Below are positions 17,042-25,828 of a DNA stretch of 64,000 nt, piece by piece. Where the stretch lies: positions 57,433 to 121,432 of the forward strand of contig NZ_JARZAG010000025.1 in assembly GCF_029892155.1 (NCBI RefSeq), given 5' to 3'. The stretch is from Kitasatospora sp. GAS204B (GTDB lineage: Bacteria > Actinomycetota > Actinomycetes > Streptomycetales > Streptomycetaceae). Every line of letters starts with the position of its first letter. The stretch's first letter is position 1. The notes beneath the pieces were generated by a model. It made no database searches, was not told where the DNA came from, and saw nothing but the letters and a program-made list of their open reading frames with translations. The position numbers and the translations under genes are program-made.

Positions 17042-17258
17042 GGGGAAAGCCCCTTCCATGCCGATCGGGCGCCGCACGCGAGTGCGGTTGGCCTGATCTC
17101 AGATTAGCTATGGAAAAGGCGTCGAGCTAGGGGGAAAAGGCGATCCGAAGAAGTAGCAAATTATGATGCTAGATCACATCGCGACTGCTTTGCGGGAGTT
17201 CACCGTCCCCGATTCTCGGGGGCACCGTTTCGAGGATGCCGGCTCCCCGCGCGCCGGG

Positions 17259-18686
17259 TCAGCCGAAGAGCTGATACGAGGCGCGGTAGACCGGATCCGT
17301 GCGCGCGGCGATGTCCTGGCGCACCGCGTGCAGGCGTTGGTAGAGGCGGTGGTTGTCGGGGTCGGGCGCGAAGGCGGCGCCCGGGTGGACCATGGCGGCG
17401 ACGGCGTCGTCGAAGCTCGGATGCAGGCCGAGGCCGACCGCCGCGCAGATCGCGGCGCCGAGTCCGGCGGCGTTGTTGACCGCGGAGCGCAGCGCCGGGA
17501 TGCCGAAGACGTCGGCGAAGATCTGCATGATCAGGTCGGAGTTGGCGCCGCCCCCGGAGACGATGGTCTGCCGGTACCGGGTGCCGAGTTCGGCGGCCAT
17601 CGTCGTGCCGTGGCCGTAGACGGTCAGGGCGAGCGCCTCGAGGATCGAGCGGTAGATGTGGAACCGGCCCTGGCGGCCGTCGAAGCCGAGGATCGAGCCC
17701 TTGCGGTAGGGCGCGTCCGTGGGGGCGAGCCAGTCCAGGACGGTCATCAGCCCGTCCGAGCCGGCCGGGACGGCGGCGGCGCCGCGGTTGAGGACGTCCT
17801 CGACGGTGAGCCCCTCGCGGGCGGCGGCCTGCGCGGCCTCCTCGCCGAGCAGGTCGCGGAACCAGCTGACGGTCCACATGCCGCGCCGCACGCCGAGGCT
17901 CTCGTAGAGGTACGCGTGGGGGCGGCTGGCGTAGTTGGTCCAGAAGCCGGTCGCGTCCTTGACGTTGCGCGCCCCGGTGGTCATCCCGGCCACGTAGGTG
18001 CCGAGCGAGACCAGCAGCGTGTCGGGCCTGCTCAGGCCGCAGCCGAGCGCCTCGACGGCCTTGTCGTTGGCGGTGGCGACCACCGGCAGGCCGACCGGAA
18101 GGCCGGTGTGCGCGGCGGCCTCGGCAGTGAGGTGGCCGAGGATCTCGCCGGGCTGCACGGTCTCGAATAGCAGCTCGCGCGGGATGCCGTACTCGGCGAA
18201 CTCCGCTTCGTCCGTCGTCCATCGGCCGGTGTCGGAGTCGATGGGCCACATGCCGGCGTAGTTGGCGGCGGTGTCCGTGCACCGGCCTGTCATCCGGCGG
18301 GTGAGGTAGCCGGAGGAGGTGGTGACGTGGCGCACGCGCGGGTCGGTGTGCTCGTAGGGGCGCGAGACGCGCTCGTCCATCCAGCTCAGCACCGGACCCG
18401 CCAAGGTGCCGTCGGCGAGCAACAGGGCGCGGCAGAACCGGATCGTGCAGAGACCGACGCCGACGATCTCGGCCGGGGCGCCGGGGAAGGCGGCCATGGC
18501 GCGGCGGCTGGCCTCGCCGATGGAGTCCCAGAGGTCGTCCTGCGGGTGCTCGACGACGCCGGGGCGGGGGGTGTCGTAGGGGCGCAGCGCCTGCCGTCCT
18601 TCGCAGACCACGTTCCCGAGCTCGTCGAAGACGGTGACCTTCGAGCTCTGGGAGCCGTTGTCGATGCCGATCAGGTAGCGCGTCAT
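17259..18686 (-). CDS. FGGY family carbohydrate kinase
   Basis: This 475-residue kinase opens YLIGIDNGSQSSKVTVFDELGNVV, the phosphate-1 loop of FGGY kinases, and continues GVVEHPQDDLWDSI. The second lobe carries LVSLGTYVAGM and the ATP-binding QTIVSGGGANSDLIMQIFADVFG. FGGY kinases phosphorylate sugars and polyols such as xylulose, ribulose, glycerol or erythritol; the substrate here is not determined. It is the last gene of a minus-strand catabolic series with an FAD oxidase, an SDR and an aldehyde dehydrogenase, whose upstream region holds an IclR-type operator. Confidence 0.88.
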   Translation of the reverse strand: MTRYLIGIDNGSQSSKVTVFDELGNVVCEGRQALRPYDTPRPGVVEHPQDDLWDSIGEASRRAMAAFPGAPAEIVGVGLCTIRFCRALLLADGTLAGPVLSWMDERVSRPYEHTDPRVRHVTTSSGYLTRRMTGRCTDTAANYAGMWPIDSDTGRWTTDEAEFAEYGIPRELLFETVQPGEILGHLTAEAAAHTGLPVGLPVVATANDKAVEALGCGLSRPDTLLVSLGTYVAGMTTGARNVKDATGFWTNYASRPHAYLYESLGVRRGMWTVSWFRDLLGEEAAQAAAREGLTVEDVLNRGAAAVPAGSDGLMTVLDWLAPTDAPYRKGSILGFDGRQGRFHIYRSILEALALTVYGHGTTMAAELGTRYRQTIVSGGGANSDLIMQIFADVFGIPALRSAVNNAAGLGAAICAAVGLGLHPSFDDAVAAMVHPGAAFAPDPDNHRLYQRLHAVRQDIAARTDPVYRASYQLFG

Positions 18687-18758
18687 GCCTGCTCCGAGGT
18701 GTGCTGTTCGCGGCCGGTCCGGATCGCCGGGGCCGATGGGGAGGCGGAGGCCCTGCGG

Positions 18759-20222
18759 TCAGGAGCCGAGCGGGAAGATCGTGCCCTTGTTCATGATCCC
18801 GTTGGGGTCGAACGCGGACTTGAGCTTGGCCAGCAGGTGGTAGGCCGTGCCGTGCTCCTGCTCGGTCCACGCGGTGCGGTACTTGCCGATGCCGTGGTGG
18901 TGGACCATCGAGCCGCCGACCTTGAGGGCTTCTTCGACGATGATCGCGTTGAGCGGGAGGTGGTACTTCTCGATCTCCTCGCGGGGCTCGCAGTCGATCC
19001 GGTAGTCGTAGACGAAGTAGAGGTTCGTCCCGGTCTGGTAGCTGTGCGAGGAGTGCGCGCCGAGCATCGTCAGGTCCCCGGCATGGGGGTACTCGGTGCG
19101 GATGCGGTGCATCACGTTGTCGTAGAGCTCGACGGTGCGCGACCAGTCGGCGGAGACCTCGGTGGTGTAGCCGAGGTGCCGGTCGGCCAGCATGGTCGCC
19201 TTCTCGGCCTCGATCTTGTCGGTGCCCCAGTTGAGGTGGTCGAACCAGGCGCGGATCAGCTCCGGGTCGACCCTCGCGTGCGGGTACTGGGCGATCACGC
19301 GCCCGATCTCGTCGCTGGTGGCACGGACGATGCCCTTGGGGCCCTCGGCGACGAAGACCACCACGCACTTGCCCTGGTAGAAGTGGGCGAAGTGCTGGCG
19401 GGCGTCCTCGGGCGAGTAGAGCCGGACCACCGACGGCTTGAAGCCATTGGTGACGACCTCGCGGATCACCGCGAGGCCGGTGGCCATGTCGTCGACCAGG
19501 AAGCCGTGGAACTCGTTGTTCTCCGGCAGGAACTTGAAGATCTTGACGGTGACTTCGGTGATGTAGCACAGCGCGCCCTCGTTGCCGATGACGATGTGCC
19601 GGATGTCCGGTCCGGTGGAGCGGCGCGGGACGTTCTTGATCCGGCTGACCGTGCCGTCCGGGAAGACCGCCTCCAGGCCGACGACCATGTCCTCGATCGC
19701 GCCGTAGAGGGTGGAGAACTGGCCGATGGAACGGGTCGAGACCAGGCCGCCCAGCTGGGCCAGCGGCTTGGACTGCGGGGAGTGCCCGGTGGTGAAGCCC
19801 TGGGCGCGCAGCGTGTCCTCCAGCAGTTGGAGCGGCACTCCGCACTCGGCGGTCACCTGCATGTTCTCCGTGTCGATGGACAGGATGCGGTCCAGGCCGG
19901 AGCCGTCCAGGACGATGGTGTCCTCGACGATCGTCTCCAGGCCGCCCTCGGTGCCGGTGCGGCCGGTGCGCGCCACCACGTTGATGCGGTTCTCGTTGGC
20001 GAACGCCAGGACGGCGGCGACGTCCGCGGTGCTGGTCGCGTTGACGATCGCGGCCGGCACCGGCCCGTCGAAGATGCCGTGCACCGACTGGTACTTCTTG
20101 AACCGGTCGACGCTCGCCAGCCGCAACTGCTCTTCGTCGGTGACCACTTGAGCGGCGTCTACCAGCTCGGTGAGGCGCGCGACGATCTCCGCGCGGCTCA
20201 GCTTCGATACGGACTGGAGCAT
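18759..20222 (-). CDS. FAD-linked oxidase (GlcD/alkyl-DHAP synthase-like)
   Basis: This 487-residue flavoprotein carries a PCMH-type FAD domain (residues about 50-225) with VVARTGRTGTEGG, ILSIDTENMQVTAECGV and a GNEGALCYITEVTVK block. A C-terminal FAD-oxidase domain ends GSMVHHHGIGKYRTAW and FDPNGIMNKGTIFPL. The HHHGIGK motif is shared with alkyl-DHAP synthases, while the last block is general to lactate/glycolate dehydrogenases. It probably oxidises a hydroxy-acid or polyol-derived substrate. It sits between the kinase and SDR genes in the same strand series. Confidence 0.85.
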   Translation of the reverse strand: MLQSVSKLSRAEIVARLTELVDAAQVVTDEEQLRLASVDRFKKYQSVHGIFDGPVPAAIVNATSTADVAAVLAFANENRINVVARTGRTGTEGGLETIVEDTIVLDGSGLDRILSIDTENMQVTAECGVPLQLLEDTLRAQGFTTGHSPQSKPLAQLGGLVSTRSIGQFSTLYGAIEDMVVGLEAVFPDGTVSRIKNVPRRSTGPDIRHIVIGNEGALCYITEVTVKIFKFLPENNEFHGFLVDDMATGLAVIREVVTNGFKPSVVRLYSPEDARQHFAHFYQGKCVVVFVAEGPKGIVRATSDEIGRVIAQYPHARVDPELIRAWFDHLNWGTDKIEAEKATMLADRHLGYTTEVSADWSRTVELYDNVMHRIRTEYPHAGDLTMLGAHSSHSYQTGTNLYFVYDYRIDCEPREEIEKYHLPLNAIIVEEALKVGGSMVHHHGIGKYRTAWTEQEHGTAYHLLAKLKSAFDPNGIMNKGTIFPLGS

Positions 20223-20285
20223 CTGGATCTACCTCGTTCTTGCGGGGGAACTCTGGGGGAAGGTCGGTGGGAACGGCAGGGTCGC

Positions 20286-21062
20286 TCAGCGGACCAGGTA
20301 TCCGCCGTCGACGGCCAGCACATGGCCGTTCACGTAGTCGGAGGCGCGGCTTGCCAGGAAGACGGTCGCGCCCATCAGGTCGGCGACGTCGCCCCAGCGA
20401 CCGGCCGGGATGTGGTCCAGCACGCGCTGGTCGGCCTCGGGGTCGGCCCGGGTGGCCTCGGTGATCTTCGTGGCGAAGTAGCCCGGGGCGATCGCGTTGA
20501 CCTGGATGTTGTGCTGGGCCAACTCGTCGCAGTACGCCTTGGTGAAGCCGACGATGCCGTGCTTGGTCGCGGCGTAGGCGGGTGACCACTTGCCGCCGAG
20601 GAAGGAGAACATCGACGCGATGTTGATGATCTTCCCGGAGCGCTGCGGGATCATCCGGGCGACGGCCTGGTGGGACAGCTCGAACGCGGCGGTGAGGTTG
20701 ACCGCGACCATCGGGTCCCACTCGGCGCGGCCGAACTCCTCGACCGTGGCGAGCTTGCAGATCCCGGCGGAGTTCACCAGGATGTCGAGCGATCCGAAGG
20801 CGTCCACGCAGCCCTGGACGATCTGCTCGGCGGCGCCGGGCGCGGTGATGTCGGCCTCGAGGAACTCCATCCGGCGCCCCTCGGCCTCGATCAGCCGGCG
20901 GGTCTCGCCGTCGTCCTCGACCAGCGCCGGCACGAAGACGTTCGCGCCGGCCTTGGCGAGCGCGAGCGAGAACGCCTGGCCGAGGCCGGTGTTGCCCCCG
21001 GTGACGATCGCGTTCCTGCCGTCCAGGGAGAAGAAGTCGCGGGAGAATTCGGTGATGTCCAT
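20286..21062 (-). CDS. SDR family oxidoreductase, KduD-like
   Basis: This 258-residue Rossmann enzyme has the cofactor motif TGGNTGLGQ (about 21-29), NSAG, catalytic Ser in INIASMFSF, and the Y-x-x-x-K pair in YAATKHG. The C-terminal VNGHVLAVDGGYLV is standard. The arrangement resembles 2-deoxy-D-gluconate 3-dehydrogenase and related sugar-acid dehydrogenases. In this operon it likely interconverts a keto and hydroxy intermediate. The ATG at 21062 is the only strong start. Confidence 0.88.
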   Translation of the reverse strand: MDITEFSRDFFSLDGRNAIVTGGNTGLGQAFSLALAKAGANVFVPALVEDDGETRRLIEAEGRRMEFLEADITAPGAAEQIVQGCVDAFGSLDILVNSAGICKLATVEEFGRAEWDPMVAVNLTAAFELSHQAVARMIPQRSGKIINIASMFSFLGGKWSPAYAATKHGIVGFTKAYCDELAQHNIQVNAIAPGYFATKITEATRADPEADQRVLDHIPAGRWGDVADLMGATVFLASRASDYVNGHVLAVDGGYLVR

Positions 21063-21125
21063 GAGTGCTGCACCTTGGTTGGCTACGTGACGGTCCGTTG
21101 GTGGTGGATGAGTTGGGGGCGTGGG

Positions 21126-22595
21126 TCAGCCCGCGGGCCACTCCACGGCCAGGTACTGCGTCTCCAGGAACGCCTCGATCCCGGCCTGCGCGCCCTCGCG
21201 GCCCAGGCCCGACTGCTTGACGCCGCCGAACGGGGCGGCGGGGTCGGACAGCAGGCCCCGGTTCACGCCGACCATGCCGGACTCGATCCGCTCGGCCAGC
21301 CGCAGCGCGCGGCCGAGGTCACCTGAGAACACGTAGGCGGCCAGGCCGAAGGGGGTGTTGTTGGCGGCGGCCAGCACCTCCTCCTCGTCGCGGAACACCG
21401 CGATCGGGGCGACCGGCCCGAAGACCTCCTCGTGCATGATCCGGGCGTCCGGCGTGACACCGGTCAGCACGGTGGCCGGGTGGAAGTAGCCCGGCCCCTC
21501 CGGAGTCGGGCCCTGGGCCGCGATGGACGCACCACGCTCGACGGCGTCGGCCACCAGCGCGCCGATCCTGTCGATCGCGGCCTGGTTCACCATCGCGCCC
21601 AGCTCCACACCCTCCGCCAGGCCCGGACCGATCCGGACCGCCGCCATCGCCTCGCCGAACTTGCGGGTGAACTCCTCGGCCACGTCCTCGTGCACGTAGA
21701 AGCGGTTGGCCGCGATGCAGACCTCGCCGCCGCCGCGCATCTTGGCGTCCATCGCGCCGCGCACCGCCGCGTCGACGTCGGCGTCGGCCAGCACGATGAA
21801 GGGCGCGTTGCCGCCCAGCTCCATCGTGGTGTTCTTGACCGTCCTCGCGGCCTGCTCCAGCAGCAGCCTGCCGGTGCCGGTCGAGCCGGTGAAGGAGAAC
21901 TTGCGCACCCGCTCGTCGTCCATCCAGACGCCGACCACCTCCGGCGCGCGGTCGGTGGGCACCACGTTGAGCGCGCCGGCCGGCAGCCCGGCCTCGGCCA
22001 GGATCTCGGCGATCGCGAGCGCGGTCAGCGGAGTCTCCGGGGCCGGCTTGAGCACGACCGTGCAGCCGGCGGCCAGCGCCGGCGCGACCTTGCGGGCGAC
22101 CATGGCGGCGGGCAGGTTCCACGGGGTCACATGGGCGGTGACGCCGACCGGTTGCCGGCGGATCACGTGCCGGAAACCGCCGGCCGGGGAGTCGCCGAAG
22201 CCCGAGCCGATCCGCACGGCCTCCTCGGAGTACCAGCGGAAGAACTCGGCGGCGTAGCCGATCTCGCCCTTGGCGTCGCGCAGGGACTTGCCGTTCTCGG
22301 AGACCATCAGCCGCGCCAGCGGGTCGGACCGGCTCAGCATCAGGTCGTAGGCACGGCGCAGGATCTCCGCCCGCTGCCGGGGCGCCACCGTGCGCCAGCG
22401 GGGGAACGCCGCAGCGGCGGCGTCCACCGCTGCCGCGGCGTCGGCGGCTCCACCGGAGGAGACGTCACACAGCACCTTCGCGGTGGCCGGGTCGACGACC
22501 GGGTAGCTGCGGCCGTCGATCGCTGCCGTCCTCGCCCCGTCGATGTACAGATCGCGGACACCGGTGGGCGCTGTGACGACGTTGGTGGATTCCAT
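21126..22595 (-). CDS. NAD(P)-dependent aldehyde dehydrogenase
   Basis: This 489-residue ALDH shows TPWNLPAAMVARKVAPALAAG, the cofactor segment FTGSTGTGR, the catalytic Glu in MELGGNAPFIV and the nucleophile Cys in GGGEVCIAANR. The usual Gln before VC is Glu here. It ends with NRGLLSDPAAPFGGVKQSGLGREG, as in succinate-semialdehyde-type enzymes. It is the first gene of the minus-strand catabolic series. Its 325-base upstream region holds a 17-bp tandem repeat and operator site A shared with the fae and MFS loci. Confidence 0.9.
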   Translation of the reverse strand: MESTNVVTAPTGVRDLYIDGARTAAIDGRSYPVVDPATAKVLCDVSSGGAADAAAAVDAAAAAFPRWRTVAPRQRAEILRRAYDLMLSRSDPLARLMVSENGKSLRDAKGEIGYAAEFFRWYSEEAVRIGSGFGDSPAGGFRHVIRRQPVGVTAHVTPWNLPAAMVARKVAPALAAGCTVVLKPAPETPLTALAIAEILAEAGLPAGALNVVPTDRAPEVVGVWMDDERVRKFSFTGSTGTGRLLLEQAARTVKNTTMELGGNAPFIVLADADVDAAVRGAMDAKMRGGGEVCIAANRFYVHEDVAEEFTRKFGEAMAAVRIGPGLAEGVELGAMVNQAAIDRIGALVADAVERGASIAAQGPTPEGPGYFHPATVLTGVTPDARIMHEEVFGPVAPIAVFRDEEEVLAAANNTPFGLAAYVFSGDLGRALRLAERIESGMVGVNRGLLSDPAAPFGGVKQSGLGREGAQAGIEAFLETQYLAVEWPAG

Positions 22596-22610
22596 GGCGG
22601 TGTTCCTCGT

Positions 22611-22677
22611 CTGGTTGCTTGGGCCGGGTGTTCGCTTGGGCCCGGTGTTTGCTTGGGCCCAGTGTTTGCTTGGGCCG
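22611..22677. repeat. 17-bp tandem repeat in the aldehyde dehydrogenase leader
   Basis: Four units of about 17 bases share GTGTTTGCTTGGGCC with small changes: 22611-22626 (16 bases), 22627-22643, 22644-22660 and 22661-22677. They start 16 bases upstream of the gene's ATG, on the leader side between operator site A and the coding region. Nothing else is seen in the 22596-22854 gap except a possible promoter. Confidence 0.8.
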
Positions 22678-22854
22678 AGCGGACGCGGCGGCGGTGCCGC
22701 GTCGGGGCTCGCAGCCGCGGCGCCGTCGCCGCGTCCCGGGCGGCCCAGTCGCCGCGTCCGCTCGGCCCAGGGGCTGGTCGGCGCGGTACGGCGGGCTCGC
22801 GTGTCAGGCCGAATCTACGAGGGGCGCGACGAAGCGGACAAGGCAACATCCAAG

Positions 22855-22884
22855 ATCGCAACAATGGTTGCTTCTCCGACAACC
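22855..22884 (+). promoter_or_regulatory. Operator site A (IclR-type, copy 1 of 3)
   Basis: The site reads ATCGCAACAATGGTTG, then CTTCTC, then CGACAACC. It holds the inverted pair GCAAC/GTTGC and a third half-site ACAACC. It matches sites B (23961-23990) and C (31845-31874) over 30 bases. It lies between the IclR gene's 3' end and the aldehyde dehydrogenase promoter region. Confidence 0.75.
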
Positions 22885-22900
22885 ACCCATGCGACGACTG

Positions 22901-22928
22901 CCCGGTGAGGCGGGCCCGCCTCACCGGG
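22901..22928. terminator. Perfect palindrome at the iclR stop codon
   Basis: CCCGGTGAGGCGGG at 22901-22914 is followed directly by its exact complement at 22915-22928. The IclR stop codon lies within the right arm. Such a 14-bp stem would terminate IclR transcripts before they enter the aldehyde dehydrogenase promoter. Confidence 0.65.
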
Positions 22929-23934
22929 TGTAGGTCGTCCGCCGGTCGTCCGGGAGCCAGCCCAACTGGGTCGAGAGCTCGGCGGCGGTCCGGGCGGTGG
23001 CCTGGCCCGCCTCGGTCAGCCGAGGGCCCAGCCGCTCGCTCGGCCCCGAGACGTTGACCGCGGCGATGACCCGGCCGCGGAAGTCCCGCACCGGCGCGGA
23101 GACTCCGACCAGCCCGGGCTCGAACTCCTCGTGCTCCTCGGCCCAACCGCGCCGGCGCACCACCTGGAGCTCCGCCCACAGTTGCGGCAGGGTGTGCACG
23201 GGCGAGGCGGGTCGCCCCGGGGAGAGGTCCGGCTCGGTACCGAAGCGCACGAACAGCTCGTCCGGGGTGGCGTCCACCAGCAGCGCGCGCCCCGAGGAGG
23301 TGCAGGCGGCCGGCACCCACTGCCCCTCCCAGTCGTGGGCGCGGTAGGAGTGCCCCGAGAGCGAGAGCAGGGTGAGCACCTGCCGGTCGCGCAGCACGCA
23401 CAGGTGCGCGGTCTCCTCCAGGTCCACCGCCAGGCCCTGCACCAGCGGTTGGGCCACCCTGAACAGGCGCTGCTCGTAGGTCCGCCCGGCCAGTGAGAAC
23501 AGCCGCCAGCCCACCCGGTACTCCAGGGTGAGGGGGTCACGCTCCACGATGCCGTCCTCCGCCAGGGACCGCAGTGCCCGCGACACCTGGCCCTTGTCCC
23601 GGCCGACCAGCTGGGCGATCTTGACGACGCCCAGACCGCCGCCGTTCGCGCGGGCCTCGTCGGAGGCCAGCGCCTCCAGCAGTTCGACGTCACGGCGAAG
23701 ACCGCGCCCATGCCCGGCGCTCGCCGGCCCGCGCGAATCGGGGGCGGCCGACGGCGGGGGCGAGGCTGCGGGCGAGGGTGACGGCGCGGCTGAGGGCGCG
23801 GACGGTCGGGGCGCGGACGGTCGGGGCGCGGGCGGTCGGGGCGCGGGCAGGCTCTCGAGGTCGCCGCCCTCGCTCGCGTCGCTGGGGGTGGGAGATGGCT
23901 GCACAGGCCAAGGGTAGGCGGCTCCGTCGGTCAC
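22921..23934 (-). CDS. IclR family transcriptional regulator
   Basis: This 337-residue regulator has a long low-complexity N-terminus (about 95 residues) of Pro/Ala/Ser repeats such as APRPSAPRPSAP. The IclR winged helix follows: LLEALASDEAR, then VVKIAQLVGRDKGQVSRALRSLAEDGIVERD. The effector-binding domain includes LRDRQVLTLLSLSGHS, VPAACTSSGRALL and VGVSAPVRDFRGRVIAAVNVSGP, all family hallmarks. The start is uncertain: GTG at 23934 is used, and GTG at 23904 is possible. Site B lies 27-56 bases upstream, so autoregulation is likely. It probably controls the flanking catabolic genes. Confidence 0.85.
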   Translation of the reverse strand: MTDGAAYPWPVQPSPTPSDASEGGDLESLPAPRPPAPRPSAPRPSAPSAAPSPSPAASPPPSAAPDSRGPASAGHGRGLRRDVELLEALASDEARANGGGLGVVKIAQLVGRDKGQVSRALRSLAEDGIVERDPLTLEYRVGWRLFSLAGRTYEQRLFRVAQPLVQGLAVDLEETAHLCVLRDRQVLTLLSLSGHSYRAHDWEGQWVPAACTSSGRALLVDATPDELFVRFGTEPDLSPGRPASPVHTLPQLWAELQVVRRRGWAEEHEEFEPGLVGVSAPVRDFRGRVIAAVNVSGPSERLGPRLTEAGQATARTAAELSTQLGWLPDDRRTTYTR

Positions 23935-23960
23935 CGTCCCTGGGCGACCGTGACGGTTCC

Positions 23961-23990
23961 GGTTGTCGCCAGCACAACCGTGGTTGCGAT
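23961..23990 (-). promoter_or_regulatory. Operator site B (IclR-type, copy 2 of 3) and fae promoter region
   Basis: The minus strand reads ATCGCAACCACGGTTG, then TGCTGG, then CGACAACC, matching sites A and C. It lies in the 337-base gap between the divergent IclR and fae genes. A partial copy (AACCACGGTTGCG) occurs at 24048-24060. The rest of the gap holds short tandem repeats and no gene. Confidence 0.75.
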
Positions 23991-24090
23991 TGCCCGCGCA
24001 GCCTTGCCGGTCGATTCCGGGCGGACCTAGATTCCAGAGCACGTCCGAACCACGGTTGCGCGGCCGGCGCCGACCGGTCCTGCGGGGTGC

Positions 24091-24256
24091 CCTTGGCCGA
24101 CGCCGGCTGACGTGGGCTGACCTCGGCTGAACTGGGCCGACCCCCGGCCGACTTCGGCTGCCCGTCCCGCGACCGGGTCGGGTACGCCCCGCGCGGGCCT
24201 GCCCGCGCCACGCGGATGCCACCCGTACCGCCCGTACCGCCCGTACCGCCCGTCTG
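24091..24256. repeat. Two short tandem arrays upstream of fae
   Basis: From 24091 to 24160 a block of the form NNNNGGCTGA or NNNNGGCCGA recurs about every 10 bases (six to seven units), one helical turn apart. From 24222 to 24256 the 9-base unit CCCGTACCG occurs three times plus a partial copy. Both lie between operator site B and the fae start codon. Confidence 0.7.
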
Positions 24257-24271
24257 TCTAGGAGCTCCGGC

Positions 24272-24829
24272 ATGACCTTCGCCCGCACCGCCCTCATCGG
24301 CGAGTCCTTCGTCGGCCAGGGAAACAACGCGGCCCACACCAACATCGTGCTCGGCCGTCGTGGCGGTCCCGTCGAGGGCGCCTGGGCCACCGCGCTGGCC
24401 TCGCCCAGCGCCGGCTACGCGCCGTTCGTCACCGTGGTCCGCCCCTCCGTCCCGGTCAAGCCCTTCACCCTGTTCGTGAACAAGGCGGAGGCCGCCGGCG
24501 AACTGCACCAGCACGCCACCTGGGGCTCCGCCCAGGCCGGGCTGGCCGCCGGCGTCAGCGACGCCGTCGCGCAGGGGCTGATCCCCGCGGCCGAGGTCGA
24601 GGAGCTGCTGATCATCGCGGCGATCTGGGTCAACCCGCAGGTCGACGACCTGGACGAGTCCTTCCGCAACCAGCGGACCGCCGCCTACCAGGCGGTCGTC
24701 GCCGCGGTGCGGTCGCTGCCGAGCGTCGACGAGGTGCTCGCGGCCGCCAAGTCGGGCCCCGCCAACCCGTTCTACACCCCGAGCGCCGAGCAGCTGGCGG
24801 CCTCGGCCCCTGACGGGGCAGGCCGCTGA
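24272..24829 (+). CDS. fae: Formaldehyde-activating enzyme (Fae) homologue
   Basis: This 185-residue cytoplasmic protein matches Fae in length and motifs. IGESFVGQGNNAAHTNIVLG carries the conserved His (H22) that is catalytic in Fae. GPVEGAWATALASPSAGYAPF and RPSVPVKPFTLFVNKAE follow as in the family, and the second half has GSAQAGLAAGVSDAVAQG. Fae condenses formaldehyde with tetrahydromethanopterin in methylotrophs, a cofactor not expected in Streptomyces. A different acceptor or a related reaction is therefore likely. AGGAG precedes the ATG. The gene is divergent from iclR and followed by a dehydrogenase gene. Confidence 0.85.
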   Translation: MTFARTALIGESFVGQGNNAAHTNIVLGRRGGPVEGAWATALASPSAGYAPFVTVVRPSVPVKPFTLFVNKAEAAGELHQHATWGSAQAGLAAGVSDAVAQGLIPAAEVEELLIIAAIWVNPQVDDLDESFRNQRTAAYQAVVAAVRSLPSVDEVLAAAKSGPANPFYTPSAEQLAASAPDGAGR

Positions 24830-24913
24830 GCCAGCCGTCACGCAGTACCACCCGTCATGCAGCACCAGCCATTCACGCAGCAGTAGCCATTCACACAGCA
24901 GCGAGGAAACACC

Positions 24914-25828
24914 ATGCGGATCGGATTCATCGGACTCGGGAACATGGGCGGTCACATGGCCCGCAACCTCATCGAGGCCGGCTATCCGGTCGTCGTGCAC
25001 GACGCCCGCGAGGAGAGCGCCGCCCAGCACGTCGGCCTCGGCGCCACCTGGGCGGCGAGCCCGGCCGCCTGCGCCGCCGAGGCCGATGTGCTGATCACCA
25101 TGCTGCCCAACCCGCGCATCGTGGAGGACGTGCTGCTGCGCGGTGGCGCCGCCGCCGCGCTGCCCGACGGCGCGCTGTGGATCGACATGTCGACCTCCAC
25201 GCCGGCCGCAGCCCGGCGGGTCATCGAGGAGGTTCTCGTCCCTCGCGGTCTGCGGATGCTCGACGCCCCCGTCAGCGGGATGGCCAAGGGCGCCCGCACC
25301 GGCACCCTGCAGATATTCGTCGGCGGCGAGGAGGCGGACTTCGCCCGCGCGCTGCCGCTCTTCGAGGTGCTGGGCGACCCGCCGAAGGTCATGCTCGTGG
25401 GTGGCCAAGGAGCTGGCTACACCGTCAAGTTGATGATCAATCAGCTGTGGTTCTCCCACCTGGTCGCCACCTCCGAGGTGCTGGCCATGGGCGTCAAGGC
25501 CGGTGTCGACCTCGGCGTGCTGCGCTCCGCCTTGCTGGCCAGCCCCGCCGCGTCCAACTTCCTCGAGAACGACATGATGGGCATCCTCGAGTCGGGCGAC
25601 TACGACGAGTCGTTCGCGATGGTGCTGGCCTGCAAGGACCTGGGCCTGGCCGTCGACCTGGGCCGTGACATCGGCGTCTCCACCGAGCTGTCCGCGCTGG
25701 TCGAGCAGATCTACCGGCGCGCCAAGGCCCGCTACGGCGACCTGTCCGGGGAGATGATCCCGGTCAAGCTCTATGAGGAACTCGCCGGCCAGGACTTCCG
25801 GCTGGCCAAGGAGACCGAGGTCTCCTGA
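24914..25828 (+). CDS. NAD(P)-dependent beta-hydroxyacid dehydrogenase (3-hydroxyisobutyrate dehydrogenase family)
   Basis: This 304-residue enzyme starts MRIGFIGLGNMGGHMARNL with the Rossmann G-L-G-x-M-G motif (7-12). It carries MLDAPVSGMAKGARTGTLQIFVGG, the substrate loop, and GYTVKLMINQ with the catalytic Lys. It ends with helices including DLGLAVDLGRDIGVSTEL. The family covers 3-hydroxyisobutyrate, tartronate-semialdehyde and related reductases. It lies 85 bases after fae and probably shares its transcript. Short near-repeats of AGCCATTCAC fill the gap. Confidence 0.9.
   Translation: MRIGFIGLGNMGGHMARNLIEAGYPVVVHDAREESAAQHVGLGATWAASPAACAAEADVLITMLPNPRIVEDVLLRGGAAAALPDGALWIDMSTSTPAAARRVIEEVLVPRGLRMLDAPVSGMAKGARTGTLQIFVGGEEADFARALPLFEVLGDPPKVMLVGGQGAGYTVKLMINQLWFSHLVATSEVLAMGVKAGVDLGVLRSALLASPAASNFLENDMMGILESGDYDESFAMVLACKDLGLAVDLGRDIGVSTELSALVEQIYRRAKARYGDLSGEMIPVKLYEELAGQDFRLAKETEVS

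Noticed and set aside
17200..21141. 1313-codon minus-strand frame spanning kinase, oxidase and SDR
   Set aside because: It is out of frame with three recognisable enzymes and consists of Arg/Pro/Gly-rich shadow sequence.
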